A stretch of 64,000 bases of DNA from Acinetobacter amyesii (GCF_002018365.1 NZ_MVKX01000005.1:246869-310868), one strand, 5' to 3'. Positions 36,501 to 47,231 are shown, numbered from the stretch's first letter. Notes: generated by a model not told the origin, from the sequence alone. Program-made: numbers and translations.

Positions 36501-37883
36501 ATGAACGCGGTTAATGCTTCATTTACAGATTACAAAGTTGCCGATATTTCACTAGCTGACTACGGCCGTAAAGAAATCAAACTTGCTGAAGCAGAAATGC
36601 CAGCACTTATTGGCCTTCGTAAACGCTATGCAGCAGCTAAACCGCTTGCTGGCGCGAAAATCCTAGGCTGTATCCACATGACAATTCAAACTGCAGTTTT
36701 AATTGAAACTCTAGTTGAATTGGGCGCAGAAGTTCGTTGGACTTCTTGCAACATCTTCTCTACGCAAGACCATGCTGCTGCTGCAATCGCGGCTGCTGGT
36801 ATTCCAGTTTTTGCTTGGAAAGGCGAAACTGAAGAAGAATACATGTGGTGTCTTGAACAGCAAATCAATGTAAACGGCACACCTTGGGATGCCAACATGA
36901 TTCTGGACGATGGCGGTGACTTAACTGCACTTGTTCATGAAAAATACCCAGAAGTGATTGCTAAAATCCACGGTATTACTGAAGAAACCACTACAGGTGT
37001 TCAACGTCTTTACGAAATGCACCGTGACGGTACTTTAAAAGTTCCTGCAATCAACGTAAACGACTCTGTAACTAAGTCTAAAAACGACAACAAATACGGC
37101 TGCCGTCACTCTTTAAATGATGCCATCAAACGTGGTACAGATATGCTTTTATCTGGCCGCCGTGCGCTTGTAATCGGTTATGGCGACGTAGGTAAAGGTT
37201 CTGCTCAATCACTTCGTCAAGAAGGCATGATTGTACGCGTAACTGAAGTTGACCCAATCTGCGCAATGCAAGCATGCATGGATGGTTTCGAAGTTGTTGC
37301 TCCGTACACAAACGGCGTTCAAACTGGCAAGAAAGAAGACATCAACCTTGACCTTCTTCAAAATACTGACTTGATCGTAACGACTACTGGTAACTACCAC
37401 GTATGTGACGCAGCAATGCTTGATTCATTAAAAGCGGGCGCTGTAGTTTGTAACATCGGTCACTTCGATACTGAAATCGACACGAACTACCTACGTGGTT
37501 ACAAGTGGGTTGAAGTGAAGCCACAGGTTCACCAAGTGTATCGTACAGAAAATGAAAACGATTACTTGATCCTTCTTTCTGAAGGCCGTTTGGTGAACCT
37601 TGGTAATGCAACTGGTCACCCTTCACGTATTATGGATGGTTCTTTTGCTAACCAAGTATTGGGTCAAATGCACCTATTCGCTGAAAAATTTGCTGATCTT
37701 CCAGAAGATCAAAAACAAGCTGCAATCCACGTAGAACTTATTCCTAAGAAATTAGACGAAGAAGTTGCTGCTGCAATGGTTGCAGGTTTCGGTGGCGTAT
37801 TGACGACTTTGACTCAAGAACAAGCTGACTACCTAGGTGTTCAAGTTGAAGGCCCGTTCAAAGCTGAGGCTTATAAATATTAA
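36501..37883 (+). CDS. ahcY: Adenosylhomocysteinase
   Basis: Splits S-adenosylhomocysteine into adenosine and homocysteine, removing the inhibitor of methyltransferases; NAD+ is bound. It has 460 residues from ATG at 36501, with AAGGAG before it; a GTG one codon earlier is less likely. Family blocks: [15 protein letters not shown] near residue 53, [16 protein letters not shown] near 78, [19 protein letters not shown] near 180, the NAD-binding [14 protein letters not shown] near 220 and the C-terminal KAEAYKY. Controlled by the SAH riboswitch in its leader. Confidence 0.98.
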   Translation: MNAVNASFTDYKVADISLADYGRKEIKLAEAEMPALIGLRKRYAAAKPLAGAKILGCIHMTIQTAVLIETLVELGAEVRWTSCNIFSTQDHAAAAIAAAGIPVFAWKGETEEEYMWCLEQQINVNGTPWDANMILDDGGDLTALVHEKYPEVIAKIHGITEETTTGVQRLYEMHRDGTLKVPAINVNDSVTKSKNDNKYGCRHSLNDAIKRGTDMLLSGRRALVIGYGDVGKGSAQSLRQEGMIVRVTEVDPICAMQACMDGFEVVAPYTNGVQTGKKEDINLDLLQNTDLIVTTTGNYHVCDAAMLDSLKAGAVVCNIGHFDTEIDTNYLRGYKWVEVKPQVHQVYRTENENDYLILLSEGRLVNLGNATGHPSRIMDGSFANQVLGQMHLFAEKFADLPEDQKQAAIHVELIPKKLDEEVAAAMVAGFGGVLTTLTQEQADYLGVQVEGPFKAEAYKY

Positions 37884-37886
37884 TTG

Positions 37887-38042
37887 ACCCTCACCCCATC
37901 CCTCTCCCAGAGGGAGAGGGTGACAGCTTCGTTAAATTGTATTCAGGATTAAAATCTTATCAATTTAATAAGCTGGGTGTTTAACCCTGCATAATTCAGT
38001 AATGAATACTCCTCTCCCTTTGGGAGAGGTCAGGGAGAGGGT
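37887..38042. repeat. REP pair (REPIN-like, 156 bp) between ahcY and metF
   Basis: Two inverted copies of a REP-like hairpin bound the element. The left copy starts ACCCTCACCCCATCCCTCTC, its stem CCCTCTCCC/GGGAGAGGG with loop AGA. The right copy, read in reverse, starts ACCCTCTCCCTGACCTCTCC. The ends are therefore near-identical terminal inverted repeats around about 90 bp of unrelated AT-rich sequence. Such pairs are non-autonomous elements moved by RAYT-type transposases; no transposase lies in this window. It could also act as a terminator or mRNA stabiliser for ahcY. Confidence 0.8.
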
Positions 38043-38075
38043 AAACAAATAGTATTTATAAAAAAGGATTTGAAC

Positions 38076-38912
38076 ATGTCAAAACAGATTCCTATTTCCT
38101 TTGAGTTCTTCCCGACCAAAACTGATGCGGGCGCGGAAAAACTTAAAGTTGTACACCAAGAACTACAATTATTAAATCCTGAATTTTTCTCTGTAACATA
38201 CGGCGCAGGCGGTTCTACCCGTGAACGCACTTTGTCTACATTGAACGATTTCAACGGTAAAGGCACGCCTGTTGCTCCTCACCTGTCTTGTATTGGTGAC
38301 AGCAAAGAACGTATCGCTGAATTGCTGGATTTGTATAAATCGCAAGGCATTGACCGTATTGTTGCGCTGCGCGGCGACTTGCCGTCTGGTCAGGTGGGCT
38401 TAGGCGAATTGCCTTATGCAACTGACTTAGTGCGTTTCATCCGTGAACATACAGGTGATCACTTCAAAATTGAAGTTGCCGCATACCCTGAAATGCATCC
38501 ACAAGCAGACAGTTTTGATCTCGACATCAAACGTTTTTGCGACAAAGCCAATGCAGGCGCAAATGCAGCATTGACCCAGTTCTTCTTTAATCCAGATGCC
38601 TATTTCTACTTTGTAGAGCGCATTCAAAAAGAAGGCGTGAACATTCCTGTAGCGCCAGGCATCATGCCGATTACCAATGCAAGCAACTTAATCCGCTTTG
38701 CTGATGGTACAGGTGCAGAAATTCCACGTTGGATTCGCAAACAGCTTGCGACTTATGGCGACGATACCGATTCAATCAAAGCCTTCGGTCATGAAGTGAT
38801 TGTTAAACTTTGCGAACGCCTGATTGCTGGCGGTGCACCAAGCTTGCACTTCTACACCATGAACACCACTGACCCTACACGTCAACTTGTGAAAGACCTC
38901 GGTCTTGCATAA
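38076..38912 (+). CDS. metF: 5,10-methylenetetrahydrofolate reductase
   Basis: Makes 5-methyltetrahydrofolate, the methyl donor for methionine synthesis; FAD-dependent. It has 278 residues from ATG at 38076, with AAGGATT before it. Motifs: SFEFFPTKT at the start (catalytic Glu), FFSVTYGAGGSTRERT near residue 36, RIVALRGDLPSG near 90, VAAYPEMHPQA near 133, ALTQFFFNPDAYFYF near 165. Placed after ahcY, so homocysteine release and re-methylation are neighbours, although the REP element lies between them. Confidence 0.97.
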   Translation: MSKQIPISFEFFPTKTDAGAEKLKVVHQELQLLNPEFFSVTYGAGGSTRERTLSTLNDFNGKGTPVAPHLSCIGDSKERIAELLDLYKSQGIDRIVALRGDLPSGQVGLGELPYATDLVRFIREHTGDHFKIEVAAYPEMHPQADSFDLDIKRFCDKANAGANAALTQFFFNPDAYFYFVERIQKEGVNIPVAPGIMPITNASNLIRFADGTGAEIPRWIRKQLATYGDDTDSIKAFGHEVIVKLCERLIAGGAPSLHFYTMNTTDPTRQLVKDLGLA

Positions 38913-38944
38913 GACATTTCGACCTTTTTGAGAGTAAAACTTTA

Positions 38945-39658
38945 ATGCCACGTTTTTATATTGAAGCTGATTTAACTGTTGATACGACTGTTGAATTAAC
39001 GGAAACAGTGTTTCATCACTGGGTAAAAGTTTTACGTGCTCAAGTGGGCGAAACTGCCACTTTGTTCAATGGGCAAGGTGGCGAATATCATGTTGAATTG
39101 GTTGAAGTCGCTAAAAAGTCGGCTGCCGTCCAAGTTTTGCAATTCAATCCAAGCAATCGCACACCACATTTTACGGCGCTCTTGGGTCAAGTGATGAGCA
39201 AAGGCGACCGAATGGATTATGCGATTCAAAAAGCGGTGGAACTCGGTGTTTCTGAAATTCAACTACTCACATCCGAACGTTGTGAAATGCGTTTGAAGTA
39301 CGATCGTGATCAAAGGAAACTCGACCATTGGCAAGGTATTGCCATTGCTGCATGTGAACAATGTGGTCTCAACATTGTCCCTAAAGTCCTTGCGCCCCTT
39401 TCCCTTGAAAAATGGCTGGAGAGTAATCTGCCGACTACCAAGTTGGTACTCGCACCCAATAAAGATGAAGTTGATGTATTAGCTGATGCTGACCCGCACT
39501 TTGCCTTACTGATTGGCCCTGAAGGTGGCTTGAGCGAAGCCGAGATCAGCGCAGCAAATGAGAAAGGTTTCGTGAACTGGTGTATCGGTGAACGTGTCCT
39601 TCGCACAGAAACTGCACCCGTAGTTGCACTTTCAATTTTAAATTATAAATTTATTTAA
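38945..39658 (+). CDS. rsmE: 16S rRNA (uracil-1498-N3)-methyltransferase
   Basis: Methylates U1498 of 16S rRNA using S-adenosylmethionine; a SPOUT-fold (knotted) enzyme. It has 237 residues: N-terminal PUA-like part (HHWVKVLRAQVGE), then MSKGDRMDYAIQKAVELGVSEI near residue 88, and the SAM-binding knot LLIGPEGGLSEAEI near 188 with RVLRTETAPVVAL near the end. It starts 32 bases after metF and is probably co-transcribed with it. Confidence 0.96.
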   Translation: MPRFYIEADLTVDTTVELTETVFHHWVKVLRAQVGETATLFNGQGGEYHVELVEVAKKSAAVQVLQFNPSNRTPHFTALLGQVMSKGDRMDYAIQKAVELGVSEIQLLTSERCEMRLKYDRDQRKLDHWQGIAIAACEQCGLNIVPKVLAPLSLEKWLESNLPTTKLVLAPNKDEVDVLADADPHFALLIGPEGGLSEAEISAANEKGFVNWCIGERVLRTETAPVVALSILNYKFI

Positions 39659-39841
39659 TTTTTACTCGATAGTTCATCTGAAAGCATCAATGATGGCATC
39701 CTTGATATTGCTTTTTATTTGTAACGCAATTACCCTAGAGTCAATAAAAACAAATGATTTGTTACTAAGAATAAACAAATACTCTCAGGAACAATACAAA
39801 TACAACGATCTAAATTTGGTTAAGGCAGGATTTTTATATTC

Positions 39842-42718
39842 ATGACGTATAAACAAGATGAATATATCAAGCAGTACAATCATACTGCTCAAATTGCGAA
39901 CACGATTCGCCATAGCCGCTATTTTTTAGTCAGTATTCTGATTATTTGCTTATATATTTTTTCGATATATCAAATTTTTTATAAATCGCCATCTTTATAT
40001 TTCAATATTTGGTTTATTTTTACCGAAGTTTTTGTCAGTTTATGCTGGCTGATTAGCACCGTTTATTTTAAACCCGAACAATATTCACTGATAATTGCGC
40101 ATCGTTGGCTACAGTTTCAGTGTTTTTCAGTCGGTACGCTGATTGCGAGCGGTATCTTTTTAATTTTTTACTATTTACCTGCGACCAATCAAAGCTTTGA
40201 ACCGATTCAGGCCTTAACGCTCTCCGCCCTACTCTTGATCGTGACGCAAACCTTTGGTTTGACCTATTTAACGCAAAAACTCAATTATTTTTGTTTAGCA
40301 TTTATTCCCTCTATTGTGCCGTATCTGATTGCACAGTTCTTTTTCTTAGATGGTTCAAATCACTTATTTAGCCTGAGTATTAATTTTGGGCTCATTGTGA
40401 TTCTAATGTGCGCCATGACGTCATATCGAATTCATCGTCGTGTATCGACTTTACATGCAAAAAACAACCTACTGGTTGATAGTGCCAAGCAACAAGTCAA
40501 ATGGACTGATGAACTGTGTCAGCAGCTCCAAGACGAAGTCAACAAATCAAGAGACATCGAATTACAACTACAGCTAGGTAACCAAATCCTTGAACAGAAA
40601 GTTAAAGAGCGGACCTTCGACATTGAGCAAATGAACAAGGATTTAGAAAACCAACAGGCCAATTTAGTCCTTGCGCATGAAATTGCCGGTTTACGTCCTT
40701 GGGATTGGAATATCAAAGACCGTAAAATCGTTGTCACCAACTATAAGCAAGAAAAAACCCTTAGACATTCGAAAGAGCATCAGCAACAGTTACAACATGT
40801 GATCCATCCTGATGATATCCCTCATTTTAAGTCGGCGATGATTCAACATCTACGTGGATTTAAAGACCGTTATGAGGCCACCTATCGGATTCAAAACAGT
40901 CAAGGAAAATGGAGTTGGGTACATGATATTGGACGGGTCATTCAACGCGATCCAGATAATCGTAAGCCATTGCGCATGGTCGGTATTCGACGTGATATTC
41001 ATCAGGAACGGACCTCTCAAGAACGTTTAAAACTTGCAGCCAGCGTACTCGAACAAGCTGCTGAAGGGATTTTCATTTTAAATGAAGAGCTGTGCTATAT
41101 CGAAGTCAATCCGTTTTACGAACAATTAACTGGATTTAACTACGACCAGATTATTGGCAAACATCTATTTGATATCACAGCAAATTACAAATCAATTCAA
41201 CGCAGTATGCACTACTCGATCATTAAACAAGTGCTGAAAATTGGTGAGTATGATGGTGAATTGCACGAAAAATTTCTTTCAGGTAAAGAACTGACGCTGT
41301 GGATGCATATTAATGCTATTACTGATGATCAAAACCGCGTTACCCATTATATCGGGATTGTCTCAGACCTGACCGAACGTAAATTGCAAGAACAACGTTT
41401 ATCTTATTTAGAAAACTATGACACCTTAACGGATTTACCGAACCGTTTTTATTACAACTATCAACTGCATCAATATTTAGTTTCACAGCAAGATTCGATT
41501 AAACAATTGGCCGTTATTCGTTTAAACATCGACCGTTTCCGTCCATTAAATGAATACCTTAGCAACAATGGTGGTGATGAACTGTTACGCCAAGTCGCAC
41601 AGCGTTTACGTCTGACCAATGCCGAAGCATTATTTGTTGCGCATTTAAATGGCGATGATTTTGCGATTGTGTATGAAATTTCACACATCCGCCCTTCTGT
41701 GCAAGAGCATTGTGAACGCATCAATAAAGCCTTTAGCATTCCATTTAATATTTTTGGCCAAGATCATGTTATCACTTTATCGATGGGCGTCGCGTTCTAC
41801 CCTGAGCATGGCCGTCAGCTAGATTATCTAAATAATTGTGCAGAACAAGCGCTGAGCGAAGCAAAAAATTTAGGTGGCAATACCACACGTTATTATTCCA
41901 ATGAAAATACCGCATTATTAGAGCAAGGGATCTTCTTGGAACGAGACTTGCGTAAAGCCATTCAAAATAATGAGCTGGTGGTGTATTACCAACCGAAGAT
42001 CAATTTCCGTGATAAAAATATTTATGGTTTTGAAGCCTTGGTGCGTTGGAATCATCCTGAAAAAGGCTTAATACCACCTGGCTTATTTATTCCTTTAGCA
42101 GAACAAACCAGTTTAATTTCGGATATCGGGCGTTTTGTCCTGCAAAAAACTGCACAGCAAATTCGTTTTTGGAATAATTTGGGTTATCAAAATATTTGTG
42201 TATCCGTCAATATTGTCGCGCAGCAACTGCGCCGCGGACAATTGTTAAATGATCTTGATGAAGCGATTGATGCCAATCAAATTGATGGTGCTAGTCTGGA
42301 ACTGGAAATTACCGAATCTTCTTTGGTCGAAAATTTAGATTCAGTACGTGAACTGTTAAACGAAATCAAAAAACGTAAAATCAATATTTCACTTGATGAC
42401 TTTGGTACGGGCTACTCATCATTATCTTATCTAGCTGATTTCCCAATTGATATCTTAAAAATAGACCGCAGTTTTATCTCTAAAATTGGTGAAAATAAAC
42501 AATTGGCCATCGTCAGTGCCATGATTGCCATGGGCAAAGCGATGGGCATGACGGTAGTCGCTGAAGGGATTGAAACTGAACAACAGTTACAGTACCTACA
42601 AGACTTAGAATGTGACATTGCTCAAGGCTATTTTTTCTCTAAGCCATTGCCACAAGAAGAGGCGACTGTGTTCCTTGAAAATAATATCTCTTCGCCTGCT
42701 TATACATACTTAATATAA
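39842..42718 (+). CDS. PAS/GGDEF/EAL protein, probable c-di-GMP phosphodiesterase
   Basis: 958 residues. Six membrane helices at about 27-200, a coiled coil (about 205-280), a PAS domain with PAC (about 283-400, IRRDIHQERTSQERL), a second PAS (about 405-515), GGDEF domain (about 530-680) and EAL domain (about 700-945). The EAL part is intact: FEALVRWNHP, ELEITESSLV, SLDDFGTGYSSLSYL, LKIDRSFI, VVAEGIETEQQL. The GGDEF motif reads NGDDF instead of GGDEF, so cyclase activity is doubtful and the domain may be regulatory. The likely net job is breaking down c-di-GMP in response to a PAS-sensed signal. Single gene. Confidence 0.93.
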   Translation: MTYKQDEYIKQYNHTAQIANTIRHSRYFLVSILIICLYIFSIYQIFYKSPSLYFNIWFIFTEVFVSLCWLISTVYFKPEQYSLIIAHRWLQFQCFSVGTLIASGIFLIFYYLPATNQSFEPIQALTLSALLLIVTQTFGLTYLTQKLNYFCLAFIPSIVPYLIAQFFFLDGSNHLFSLSINFGLIVILMCAMTSYRIHRRVSTLHAKNNLLVDSAKQQVKWTDELCQQLQDEVNKSRDIELQLQLGNQILEQKVKERTFDIEQMNKDLENQQANLVLAHEIAGLRPWDWNIKDRKIVVTNYKQEKTLRHSKEHQQQLQHVIHPDDIPHFKSAMIQHLRGFKDRYEATYRIQNSQGKWSWVHDIGRVIQRDPDNRKPLRMVGIRRDIHQERTSQERLKLAASVLEQAAEGIFILNEELCYIEVNPFYEQLTGFNYDQIIGKHLFDITANYKSIQRSMHYSIIKQVLKIGEYDGELHEKFLSGKELTLWMHINAITDDQNRVTHYIGIVSDLTERKLQEQRLSYLENYDTLTDLPNRFYYNYQLHQYLVSQQDSIKQLAVIRLNIDRFRPLNEYLSNNGGDELLRQVAQRLRLTNAEALFVAHLNGDDFAIVYEISHIRPSVQEHCERINKAFSIPFNIFGQDHVITLSMGVAFYPEHGRQLDYLNNCAEQALSEAKNLGGNTTRYYSNENTALLEQGIFLERDLRKAIQNNELVVYYQPKINFRDKNIYGFEALVRWNHPEKGLIPPGLFIPLAEQTSLISDIGRFVLQKTAQQIRFWNNLGYQNICVSVNIVAQQLRRGQLLNDLDEAIDANQIDGASLELEITESSLVENLDSVRELLNEIKKRKINISLDDFGTGYSSLSYLADFPIDILKIDRSFISKIGENKQLAIVSAMIAMGKAMGMTVVAEGIETEQQLQYLQDLECDIAQGYFFSKPLPQEEATVFLENNISSPAYTYLI

Positions 42719-42858
42719 GTCACTATGCCCGAGCTATAAGATTGTCTGAAAAAGACGCGACTTCGACTGTCCCAACTGTGCAACTAATGTTATATTCAAG
42801 CGGATAAAGCAAGCATTTCAGCTTTATATTGGATAAACAAAACACAATCGAGATACAG

Positions 42859-45138
42859 ATGGACGATCAATCTTTAAAACAGCAGGCTTTGTATTATCAC
42901 GAATTTCCAACTCCGGGGAAAATCAGCGTTACACCAAGCAAACAATTGGTCAACCAACACGATTTAGCCCTCGCATACTCGCCAGGTGTCGCTGCACCTT
43001 GTTTAGAAATTGAACGCGACCCATCTACTGCTGCACTTTACACAGCGCGCGGTAATCTTGTTGCTGTAGTCAGTAACGGTACAGCCGTACTAGGCTTAGG
43101 TAACATTGGTCCTTTAGCGTCAAAACCTGTTATGGAAGGTAAAGGCGTTCTATTCAAAAAATTCGCTGGTGTTGATGTTTTTGACATTGAAATTGCTGAA
43201 AACGATCCAGACAAAATCGTAGATATCGTTGCAGCATTAGAACCTACTTTCGGTGGTATCAACCTTGAAGACATCAAGGCCCCAGAGTGTTTCTACATCG
43301 AGCAAAAACTTCGTGAACGCATGAATATTCCTGTGTTCCATGATGACCAACACGGCACATCAATCATTGTGGGTTCTGCATTACTCAATGCACTTCAACT
43401 CAATGGCAAAAAAATTGAAGAAATCAAAATTGTCGCTTCTGGCGCAGGTGCTGCTGCCCTTTCATGTTTGAACTTACTTTGTGCCCTTGGCGCGAAAAAA
43501 GAAAACATCGTTGTGGCAGATTCACGCGGTTTATTGACCACTAAACGTGAAGGCTTGGATGAGTCGAAAAAGGCATACGTTCAAGACATCGATGGCTCTC
43601 AGCTTGCTGATGTAATGGAAGGTGCGGACATGTTCCTCGGTCTTTCTGCAGCAGGTATTTTGACCAAAGAAATGGTTAAAGTCATGGCGAAAGATCCGAT
43701 TATCTTTGCCCTTGCTAACCCGGACCCTGAAATTCTTCCTGAACATGCACATGAAGCACGTCCAGACGTGATTATGGCAACAGGTCGTTCAGACTATCCT
43801 AACCAAGTGAACAATGCACTTTGCTTCCCTTATATCTTCCGTGGCGCACTAGATGTTGGTGCAACCACAATTAATGAAGAGATGAAGATTGCTTGTGTAC
43901 ATGCGATTGCTCGCATGGCGCATGTTGAAGCAGATGCTGCATCGTATGGTGAAAAATCAGCGTCATTTGGTCGTGATTACCTCATTCCACGTCCACTAGA
44001 TCAACGTTTGATTCTTGAAATTGCACCTGCAATTGCACAAGCAGCGATGGATTCTGGTGTAGCAACTCGTCCGATTCAAGACTTCTCTGCATATCGTCAA
44101 CGTTTATCTGAATTCGTCTACAACTCTGCGTTTATGATGAAACCAATTTTTGCGCAAGCGAAAACTGATCCGAAACGCATTGCATATGCTGAAGGTGAAG
44201 ATTTACGTGTACTTCGCGCGGTGCAAATTGCTGTTGATGAAGGTTTAGCAAAACCAATCCTTGTCGGTCGTCCTGCAGTCATTGAAGCAAACATCAAGAA
44301 ATTAGGCCTTCGCCTTCAAGACGGCGTGAACATCACTATCGTCGATCAAGAGAAAAACCCTGATTATGATAAGTTTGCAGATGATTACTACAGCATCATG
44401 CAGCGTAAAGGCGTAACACCTGAATACGCGCAGCGTGAGGCACGTCGTCGCTCTACCCTAATCGCTGCAATGTTGGTTCGTCATGGTGTGGCTGACGGTA
44501 TGCTATGTGGTACTTATTCTAGCTATGACATTCACTTAGACTTCGTCAGCAATGTGATTGGGCTAAAAGAAGGCCGCAATAACTTCTTCACGCTGAATGC
44601 GTTGATGCTTGAAGATCGCAACTTGTTTATTGCCGATACTTACATTAACCGTAATCCAACAGCTGAACAGCTTGCTGAAATGACTATTTTAGCAGCTGAA
44701 GAAGTACGCCGTTTTGGTATTACGCCGCGTGTAGCATTGCTTTCTCACTCAAGTTTCGGTTCTGACCAAAATGATCCTAGCGCACAAAAAATGCGCAAGG
44801 TTTATGATATTTTGTCAGAAATTGCACCTGAACTTGAAGTTGAAGGTGAAATGCATGGTGATGCCGCACTGGATGAAAATATTCGTCATTTCGCATACCC
44901 GAACTCACGTTTTAAAGGTTCTGCGAACTTGCTGATTATGCCTAATCTGGATGCAGCGAACATTTCGTTCAACTTGTTGAAATCAACTTCAGGTAGTAAC
45001 GTGACGATTGGCCCAATTCTTTTGGGTGCTGCAAAACCTGTTCATATTTTAACGCCAACAGCGACAACTCGCCGTTTAGTGAATATGACTGCATTAACTG
45101 TTGCAGAGATTCAAGAAAACGAAAAATTAGCACTCTAA
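42859..45138 (+). CDS. maeB: NADP-dependent malic enzyme with phosphotransacetylase-like domain
   Basis: 759 residues from ATG at 42859 ([20 protein letters not shown]). Turns malate into pyruvate and CO2, making NADPH. Malic enzyme part (about 1-430): [37 protein letters not shown], the nucleotide-binding [16 protein letters not shown], and [10 protein letters not shown]. From about 435 a phosphate acetyltransferase-like domain ([20 protein letters not shown]) that regulates the MaeB type by acetyl-CoA. The length is normal for MaeB. Single gene; its terminator reaches into the cca start region. Confidence 0.96.
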   Translation: MDDQSLKQQALYYHEFPTPGKISVTPSKQLVNQHDLALAYSPGVAAPCLEIERDPSTAALYTARGNLVAVVSNGTAVLGLGNIGPLASKPVMEGKGVLFKKFAGVDVFDIEIAENDPDKIVDIVAALEPTFGGINLEDIKAPECFYIEQKLRERMNIPVFHDDQHGTSIIVGSALLNALQLNGKKIEEIKIVASGAGAAALSCLNLLCALGAKKENIVVADSRGLLTTKREGLDESKKAYVQDIDGSQLADVMEGADMFLGLSAAGILTKEMVKVMAKDPIIFALANPDPEILPEHAHEARPDVIMATGRSDYPNQVNNALCFPYIFRGALDVGATTINEEMKIACVHAIARMAHVEADAASYGEKSASFGRDYLIPRPLDQRLILEIAPAIAQAAMDSGVATRPIQDFSAYRQRLSEFVYNSAFMMKPIFAQAKTDPKRIAYAEGEDLRVLRAVQIAVDEGLAKPILVGRPAVIEANIKKLGLRLQDGVNITIVDQEKNPDYDKFADDYYSIMQRKGVTPEYAQREARRRSTLIAAMLVRHGVADGMLCGTYSSYDIHLDFVSNVIGLKEGRNNFFTLNALMLEDRNLFIADTYINRNPTAEQLAEMTILAAEEVRRFGITPRVALLSHSSFGSDQNDPSAQKMRKVYDILSEIAPELEVEGEMHGDAALDENIRHFAYPNSRFKGSANLLIMPNLDAANISFNLLKSTSGSNVTIGPILLGAAKPVHILTPTATTRRLVNMTALTVAEIQENEKLAL

Positions 45139-45172
45139 TTTAGTTGACCTGAACACACTTTGTGACTTGAGA

Positions 45173-45218
45173 AAACCTCTGTTCTGTAGCATGATTGCTC
45201 TAAGAATAGAGGTTTTTT
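45173..45218 (+). terminator. Terminator of maeB overlapping the cca ribosome binding site
   Basis: Stem AACCTCTGTTCT (45174-45185) with AGAATAGAGGTT (45203-45214), one G-T pair, inner AGCA/TGCT pairing in the loop, followed by six T. The 3' arm contains AGAGG, the only plausible ribosome binding site of cca. Confidence 0.78.
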
Positions 45219-45219
45219 C

Positions 45220-46461
45220 ATGCAAGTTTATTTAGTAGGCGGTGCAGTTCGAGATCACTTGCTCGGGCACCCCTATCACGAAAAAGATTATGTCGTTGTC
45301 GGTGCAACGCCGGAACAATTACTTGCTCAAGGTTATCAACCTGTGGGTAAAGATTTCCCTGTTTTTCTTCATCCAGAGACCAAAGACGAATATGCCTTAG
45401 CCCGTACAGAACGTAAGTCTGGACATGGGTATCATGGCTTTGAATTTTATACCGACGTCAATGTCACACTCGAACAAGATCTCATTCGACGTGACCTCAC
45501 GATCAATGCGATTGCCATGGATGATGCAGGTCAGATTTATGATCCCTACCATGGTCAACAAGATTTAGAGCGACGCATCCTTCGCCATGTGTCTGATGCC
45601 TTCGTCGAAGATCCTTTGCGAGTTCTGCGGATTGCACGTTTTGCAGCACGTTATAAAGCTTTAGGTTTTAAAGTGGCTGAAGAAACACTTGCGCTGATGC
45701 AAGAGCTTGCCAAATCTGGCGAGCTTGAAGCCCTCACACCTGAACGCGTATGGAAGGAAACGTCCCGTGCGTTAATGGAAGACCACGCAGATGAATATTT
45801 TGAGGTCTTAAGAGCCTGTGGTGCTTTAAAAGTCTTGTTCCCTGAAATTGATGCGTTATACGGTATTCCACAGCGTCCTGAATATCATCCTGAAATAGAC
45901 TGTGGTATTCATACCATGATGTCGTTGCAGCAAGCCTGTCGTGCCAATTATTCTTTGGATGTTCGTTTTGCTGTACTGGTACACGACTTGGGCAAAGCGC
46001 TCACCCCAGTAGATGAGTTACCGCGCCATATCATGCATGAAGAACGTGGTGTAAAACCCGTTACCGAAGTCTGTGATCGCATGCGTGTACCCACCAATAC
46101 CAAGCAATTGGCCATCTCCGTATGTAAAGAGCATTTAAAATGCCATCAAGCCTTGAGTTTAAAACCAGGTACATTATGGCGTCTGTTACAACGTATGGAT
46201 GTATTACGCCGTCCTGAACGCGTAGAGGCCTTTGTACAAGCCTGTGAATGTGATTCACGTGGTCGCTTAGGTTTAGAGGATCGTGCCTATCCGCAAGCTC
46301 AATACGTTTTAGATGCCATGCAGGTGGTTCGTAATATTAAGGCTTCTGACTTACCTTCAGATGTGAAAGGCCCTGATATTGGTGAAATGTTGATTCAGAA
46401 ACGAATTGAAGCTATCGGACAATTCAAGCATGAACTCGGCCATAACACGCCTACAGCTTAA
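45220..46461 (+). CDS. cca: CCA tRNA nucleotidyltransferase (multifunctional, with HD domain)
   Basis: Adds or repairs the CCA end of tRNAs. 413 residues, the E. coli type length. N-terminal nucleotidyltransferase: YLVGGAVRDHLLG, then EKDYVVVG with the catalytic Asp pair region, RRDLTINAIAMDD near residue 89 and VEDPLRVLRIARFAARY near 136. The HD phosphohydrolase domain has AVLVHDLGKALTP near residue 250, so the 2',3'-cyclic phosphodiesterase/phosphatase functions are likely present too. Start ATG at 45220 is set by AGAGG 7 bases before it, within the maeB terminator stem. Confidence 0.97.
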   Translation: MQVYLVGGAVRDHLLGHPYHEKDYVVVGATPEQLLAQGYQPVGKDFPVFLHPETKDEYALARTERKSGHGYHGFEFYTDVNVTLEQDLIRRDLTINAIAMDDAGQIYDPYHGQQDLERRILRHVSDAFVEDPLRVLRIARFAARYKALGFKVAEETLALMQELAKSGELEALTPERVWKETSRALMEDHADEYFEVLRACGALKVLFPEIDALYGIPQRPEYHPEIDCGIHTMMSLQQACRANYSLDVRFAVLVHDLGKALTPVDELPRHIMHEERGVKPVTEVCDRMRVPTNTKQLAISVCKEHLKCHQALSLKPGTLWRLLQRMDVLRRPERVEAFVQACECDSRGRLGLEDRAYPQAQYVLDAMQVVRNIKASDLPSDVKGPDIGEMLIQKRIEAIGQFKHELGHNTPTA

Positions 46462-46463
46462 AA

Positions 46464-46492
46464 TAAATCCTCTCAGAAATGAGAGGATTGAC
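46464..46492 (+). terminator. Weak terminator-like hairpin after cca
   Basis: Perfect stem AATCCTCTCA/TGAGAGGATT with GAAA loop, but the following sequence has only a short T-rich part. Confidence 0.55.
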
Positions 46493-46622
46493 TTTCATCA
46501 TTGCTGTTAAGCCTGCCGAAGTATTTTGAAATAAATGAAAAATTGAAATAATCTAGTGTCATCTCTGAAAATTAAATACTGATACTCAACCCAATTTAAG
46601 ACTGGTAAAAAGAATAAAAATA

Positions 46623-47096
46623 ATGAAGAAACAACTTTCCAATATATTGATTGCTATTGTCTTTTGCGGACTCCTCGTGGGGATGGGCTTTACCCAAAGC
46701 CTTTTAAAAAGTTTGCCACAGCTCATCATGATATTTTTTGGAATGTTAGCCCTAGGCTCCTTAATAATTAAGCGTTCATTTATAAGCTCTATTCCTTTTT
46801 ATATAGTTTTGGGAGTTATGTTTTATATTAATATTTTTCTATTGGCGAGCGCTGCTGTGGATTTTATTCATCCACATCAAGACTGGACTTCACAGAATGA
46901 CGGGAGTATTGATAGAAGCCCAAATTTAAACTGGCTGTGGGCGATAATTGTCTCCTTTTTTCTTTCCCCACTCAGCATTGTTTTCTATCATAAAAAAATT
47001 CAAAGAAATAAAGGTCTTGAAATAGCCTTTATTACTCTTTTTATTATTGTGACATTGATAATTTATATAAAATTTGAGCTACTCTGCTGTAATTAA
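46623..47096 (+). CDS. Hypothetical membrane protein, 157 residues
   Basis: Four predicted membrane helices (about 8-24, 33-49, 58-77, 103-121) and a fifth hydrophobic end segment (about 135-152). A polar loop lies between helices 3 and 4 (DFIHPHQDWTSQNDGSIDRS). The lysine-rich start (MKKQLSN) fits an inner-membrane protein. The codon use is more AT-rich than in its neighbours, which may point to acquisition or low constraint. I do not recognise a family. Alone between cca and epmA, on the opposite strand from epmA. Confidence 0.72.
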   Translation: MKKQLSNILIAIVFCGLLVGMGFTQSLLKSLPQLIMIFFGMLALGSLIIKRSFISSIPFYIVLGVMFYINIFLLASAAVDFIHPHQDWTSQNDGSIDRSPNLNWLWAIIVSFFLSPLSIVFYHKKIQRNKGLEIAFITLFIIVTLIIYIKFELLCCN

Positions 47097-47231
47097 ATTG
47101 CATCTTTTATAAATATTTAGACATATTATCGCTAAATCACAATCTATGCGTTGATAGGCTTTTTTAAATTTGAAAGCTATGCTGCTGTCTAAAATATATA
47201 AGCATTTATAGACAGCAGCTATTCAGTTCAC

